From: Aurantiochytrium sp. KH105
Taxonomy: Eukaryota; Sar; Bigyra; Thraustochytrida; Thraustochytriidae
Direction: 5' to 3'
NCBI GenBank assembly: GCA_003116975.1
Contig: BGKB01000028.1
Location: 124,001-188,000, forward strand
Length of the DNA: 64,000 bases
Of this stretch, positions 62,801 to 64,000 are shown one piece after another; within the stretch, counting starts at the first letter, position 1; each line of letters starts with the position of its first letter. A model generated the notes under the pieces. That model ran no database searches and was not told the origin of the DNA. It worked only from the letters and a program-made list of their open reading frames with translations. The position numbers and the translations under genes are program-made.

Positions 62801-64000
62801 TTCGCGGCGTTGAGCAGCCATTCGCTCATCGGCGACGGCTTCTCGCAAGTTCCTCTCGAGGCGCTCAACAACACCTTTGTGGTCATCCTTGAGACGCTCG
62901 AGTGTGCGTGTACTCTCGTCGCGTACGCCCTGTAGTTTGACTTTCAACTCTTGCTCGTGCGCTGACTTTTCTTCCCTCGATTTGGCCACGAGCTCTAAAC
63001 GCAAGCCTTCGAATCGCTCCTCATGCATTTGATTGAGCTCGTCGAGCTCCGATTTGTGCTTTGCGAGAGCGTTCTTCATAAAAGACGATTTCGACGCTTC
63101 AAAGTGCGCACGGACCTGCTTCAACTTGGCCTCATGTTTCGCACGCTCGCCACGCAAAACCTTTTCGTGCTGGGCACGGAGCTCTGCCACCTCAGTAGTC
63201 TTTTCCGCATGCTTCAATTTCTCACGCAAGATGCTTTCTTTGTCGCGTCTTTGCATTTCGTCCTGAAAAGTCTGTTTGTTCTTTTGCAGCCGTCGCTTGA
63301 AATCTCTCTCGAGACCCTCTCGTGTCAGGACCAGAGCTTCTGTGTCTTCTTGCGCTTGCTGTTTGAGTGCGGCAACCTCCGCAGTGGCCTTAGCTTGGAT
63401 GGCGACGAGCCTGCGCTCTGCGTCGTCGATCTTGCTCGCGCACGCGTAGCGAGTCGAAGCCTGCTCTGCGGCGTGCTCTGCGCACTTGAATTCGTGCTGG
63501 GCTCGCAATGCGAAAAGCTCTTCGTGCAAGTCTTTGTTTTCTTTCGTGAGCGCAGCCAGCTCATCTGCCGTGTTCTCGTTATCAGCGCGACAAGCTTTTC
63601 CTTTGGCCGTATCTGGGACAATCGAGTTTGCAACGTCTCGTGCGCGAGTTTCAACGGAGACAAGACTCTTTTCAAGAGCCAGATACTGTTCCCAGACCTT
63701 GACTTTGCGCGCGAGGTTCCGGTGTTTTTCGCGTTCGTCTTCGAGTTGTTCTGCGAGGTCTCTCTGCTGAGGATTCATCGTCTCCCAAGGTAGCTCCCTG
63801 CCAGCCATGGCCGCGCGTTGAGACTTGACGAGCTGCTTCTTCATTTTGACCACAAATGCGTGAAGATCCGCCCTACATCTTCGTGTGTCCGCAGTGCAGG
63901 CCTCGAGCGCGCTCAACGCCTGCTTGTTTTCCTCCGCGAGAACTCGAATTCGAACGTCCCGGTGTGTGAGACTGCGCTTTAGTGCAGTCGCCTCGCTCTC
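59825..64000 (-). CDS. Long coiled-coil protein with a WW-like domain near the C-terminus (N-terminus beyond window)
   Basis: The frame is open from the stop at 59825 to the right edge, giving 1391 residues; no ATG marks a start in the first 40 codons inside the window, so the gene begins outside. Nearly all of it is continuous coiled coil rich in Glu, Gln, Lys, Arg and His (for example EHEEHIAEVEARFK, LRVQHRQEVESQSSLH). After a serine run (coded by an imperfect TCGTCG tract near 60665-60700) comes a WW-like segment about 1157 residues in from the edge: GYEEYIDRDTGETFWLHTSS followed by a Pro. Its second aromatic is replaced by His/Val, so it is degenerate. An acidic tract (DEEEEKGEDN, EESDEDEEVVEF) precedes the end. 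WW plus coiled coil recalls centrosomal/basal-body proteins such as CEP164, where the WW is N-terminal; the function is inference. Confidence 0.85.
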   Translation of the reverse strand, partial: ESEATALKRSLTHRDVRIRVLAEENKQALSALEACTADTRRCRADLHAFVVKMKKQLVKSQRAAMAGRELPWETMNPQQRDLAEQLEDEREKHRNLARKVKVWEQYLALEKSLVSVETRARDVANSIVPDTAKGKACRADNENTADELAALTKENKDLHEELFALRAQHEFKCAEHAAEQASTRYACASKIDDAERRLVAIQAKATAEVAALKQQAQEDTEALVLTREGLERDFKRRLQKNKQTFQDEMQRRDKESILREKLKHAEKTTEVAELRAQHEKVLRGERAKHEAKLKQVRAHFEASKSSFMKNALAKHKSELDELNQMHEERFEGLRLELVAKSREEKSAHEQELKVKLQGVRDESTRTLERLKDDHKGVVERLERNLREAVADERMAAQRREGEVRAQMSALLEQTKDLHAETIGMLNADHAAAMQRSLHNHSEVLKTAHEEFAIALARQAGHLESSIDQAASQAMETAEKAWREERLQLERSWDARLVTLADTHKANIEDLEEQFQHDLDAVQKEREELRTETDALARERESLRAQLEEQKREATEAVSKARHETIAACAEEREQEVLRAKSEQLRLEKKHQEEVSQLLLDHEREVKKTKLDVERRALMMRREMEVASQAQAMEQRATQEQRVVELREQLRVVEQAMDAQTERFRGEMARVKQTSEDQLAKVQHLHAATLEKHLGKGFEAIANKLAEEPRSPKLEQVADKLQGQHLELQNALGTCMQRIEALVQEDHDQLKKEREAQQEEAKRLAETKLADLEANRTAMKREHEEHIAEVEARFKVQLAQSSSEKEELQRLIPDFQAHIKKLKAELVEAGRLRQDALEEQGSKLAAAFKSKAKEAASHAAKELENLRALHASEREAMQKDHAIVLETSVQEAEGRLRTAHEKSLSSLRGSHEARMQELTRKHVEASRVLESNWEQRVRALELEQYKLSMVHQEERTKLQESNAEARRRSLAELKANLRQDHESAMHQLRVQHRQEVESQSSLHASTVRTLHEEHHAALAQAREHHRDDLNALQRKLEIMEHEHKVQLKDALREQARDYESRMADLIRAEDLTQVEPSPLRSQLLSTSVRSLASSTTSSSSTSSSSSSSSSSSSTPSPSNAKGGVECFADAQPDKEGPVNGPGGERAGASTGVKNTHNGFKVAESDGYEEYIDRDTGETFWLHTSSQTIHRVSPRDRARILGLPEPHPADEDLLAGFRAQRETLLVQMCTLHVLKTKIQDLERRHEETLYNHIQERISQRSSVNSADEHEGDTTDDIAVRQILQDNSTADEEEEKGEDNVQEHPIARNAVGKLGTEESDEDEEVVEFSASPSTNHATASVSADGFEAGRKANTSSKRARKASEGNALQAQYRQKLAAERQFAFDILLTRKDDA

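Noticed and set aside
1-64000. Mobile elements, viral copies, tRNA or rRNA genes
   Set aside because: No reverse transcriptase, transposase, integrase, capsid or terminal repeats were recognised, and no cloverleaf with a proper T-loop box was found by eye. A covariance-model scan would be more sensitive.

Overview
This is a nuclear genomic window from a protist with GC-rich DNA, long uninterrupted genes and frequent low-complexity protein tracts. Every gene I can read is a single open frame, including two of about 6 kb or more and several above 2 kb. The gene set is clearly eukaryotic: a class V/XI-type myosin, a DENN protein, a mitochondrial ATP synthase subunit b, an ATP synthase assembly factor, an RNase H2 C subunit, MOCS3/UBA4 and a BRUTUS-type hemerythrin/RING protein. 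Intron poverty, long coiled-coil proteins and a plant-like glycine-rich membrane protein fit a stramenopile, most likely a thraustochytrid/labyrinthulomycete. That placement is inference from style and gene content, not a database match. I see no rRNA or tRNA gene, CRISPR array, retroelement, transposase or viral gene.

Layout. 1-3819 (-): myosin heavy chain, cut by the left edge. 3820-6243: repeat-rich divergent promoter region. 6244-8097 (+): EXS-domain membrane protein. 8527-9585 (-): polyQ protein of unknown function. 11668-13575 (+): hemerythrin-CHY-RING ubiquitin ligase. 13720-19008 (-): 1762-residue coiled-coil protein with five 36-residue repeats. 19584-24774 (+): two tandem TPR-like paralogues. 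25100-26500 (-): MOCS3/UBA4. 27449-30763 (+): WD40-Roc-COR-TIR protein. 31229-32002 (+): ATP11/ATPAF1. 32129-38617 (-): giant DENN protein with EF-hand-like modules. 39349-42438 (+): polyQ/Ser-rich protein with a C-terminal membrane hairpin. 42830-43738 (-): ATP synthase subunit b. 45287-51199 (+): large glycine-rich receptor-like membrane protein. 51532-51963 (-): RNASEH2C. 52762-54237 (+): J-domain polytopic membrane protein. 54562-57195 (-): membrane protein of unknown function. 58125-59525 (+): DIEG-repeat protein. 59419-59745 (-): doubtful small ORF. 59825-64000 (-): WW-containing coiled-coil protein, cut by the right edge.

Genes mostly alternate between divergent pairs, with 0.3-2.4 kb of repeat-rich DNA between them, and tight convergent pairs 120-430 bp apart. 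Many intergenic regions carry their own short tandem repeat, often with a 4- or 5-bp unit, and two convergent junctions hold long G or C homopolymers. Three genes are long coiled-coil cytoskeletal types. Two serve the mitochondrial F1Fo ATP synthase, and MOCS3 would serve Moco synthesis and tRNA thiolation.

The most striking gene is 27449-30763. It combines a WD40 propeller, a Roc-COR GTPase module and a C-terminal TIR domain that keeps the glutamate expected of an NAD-cleaving TIR. That is the layout of a sensor, switch and effector in one protein, as in innate-immunity STAND-like proteins.
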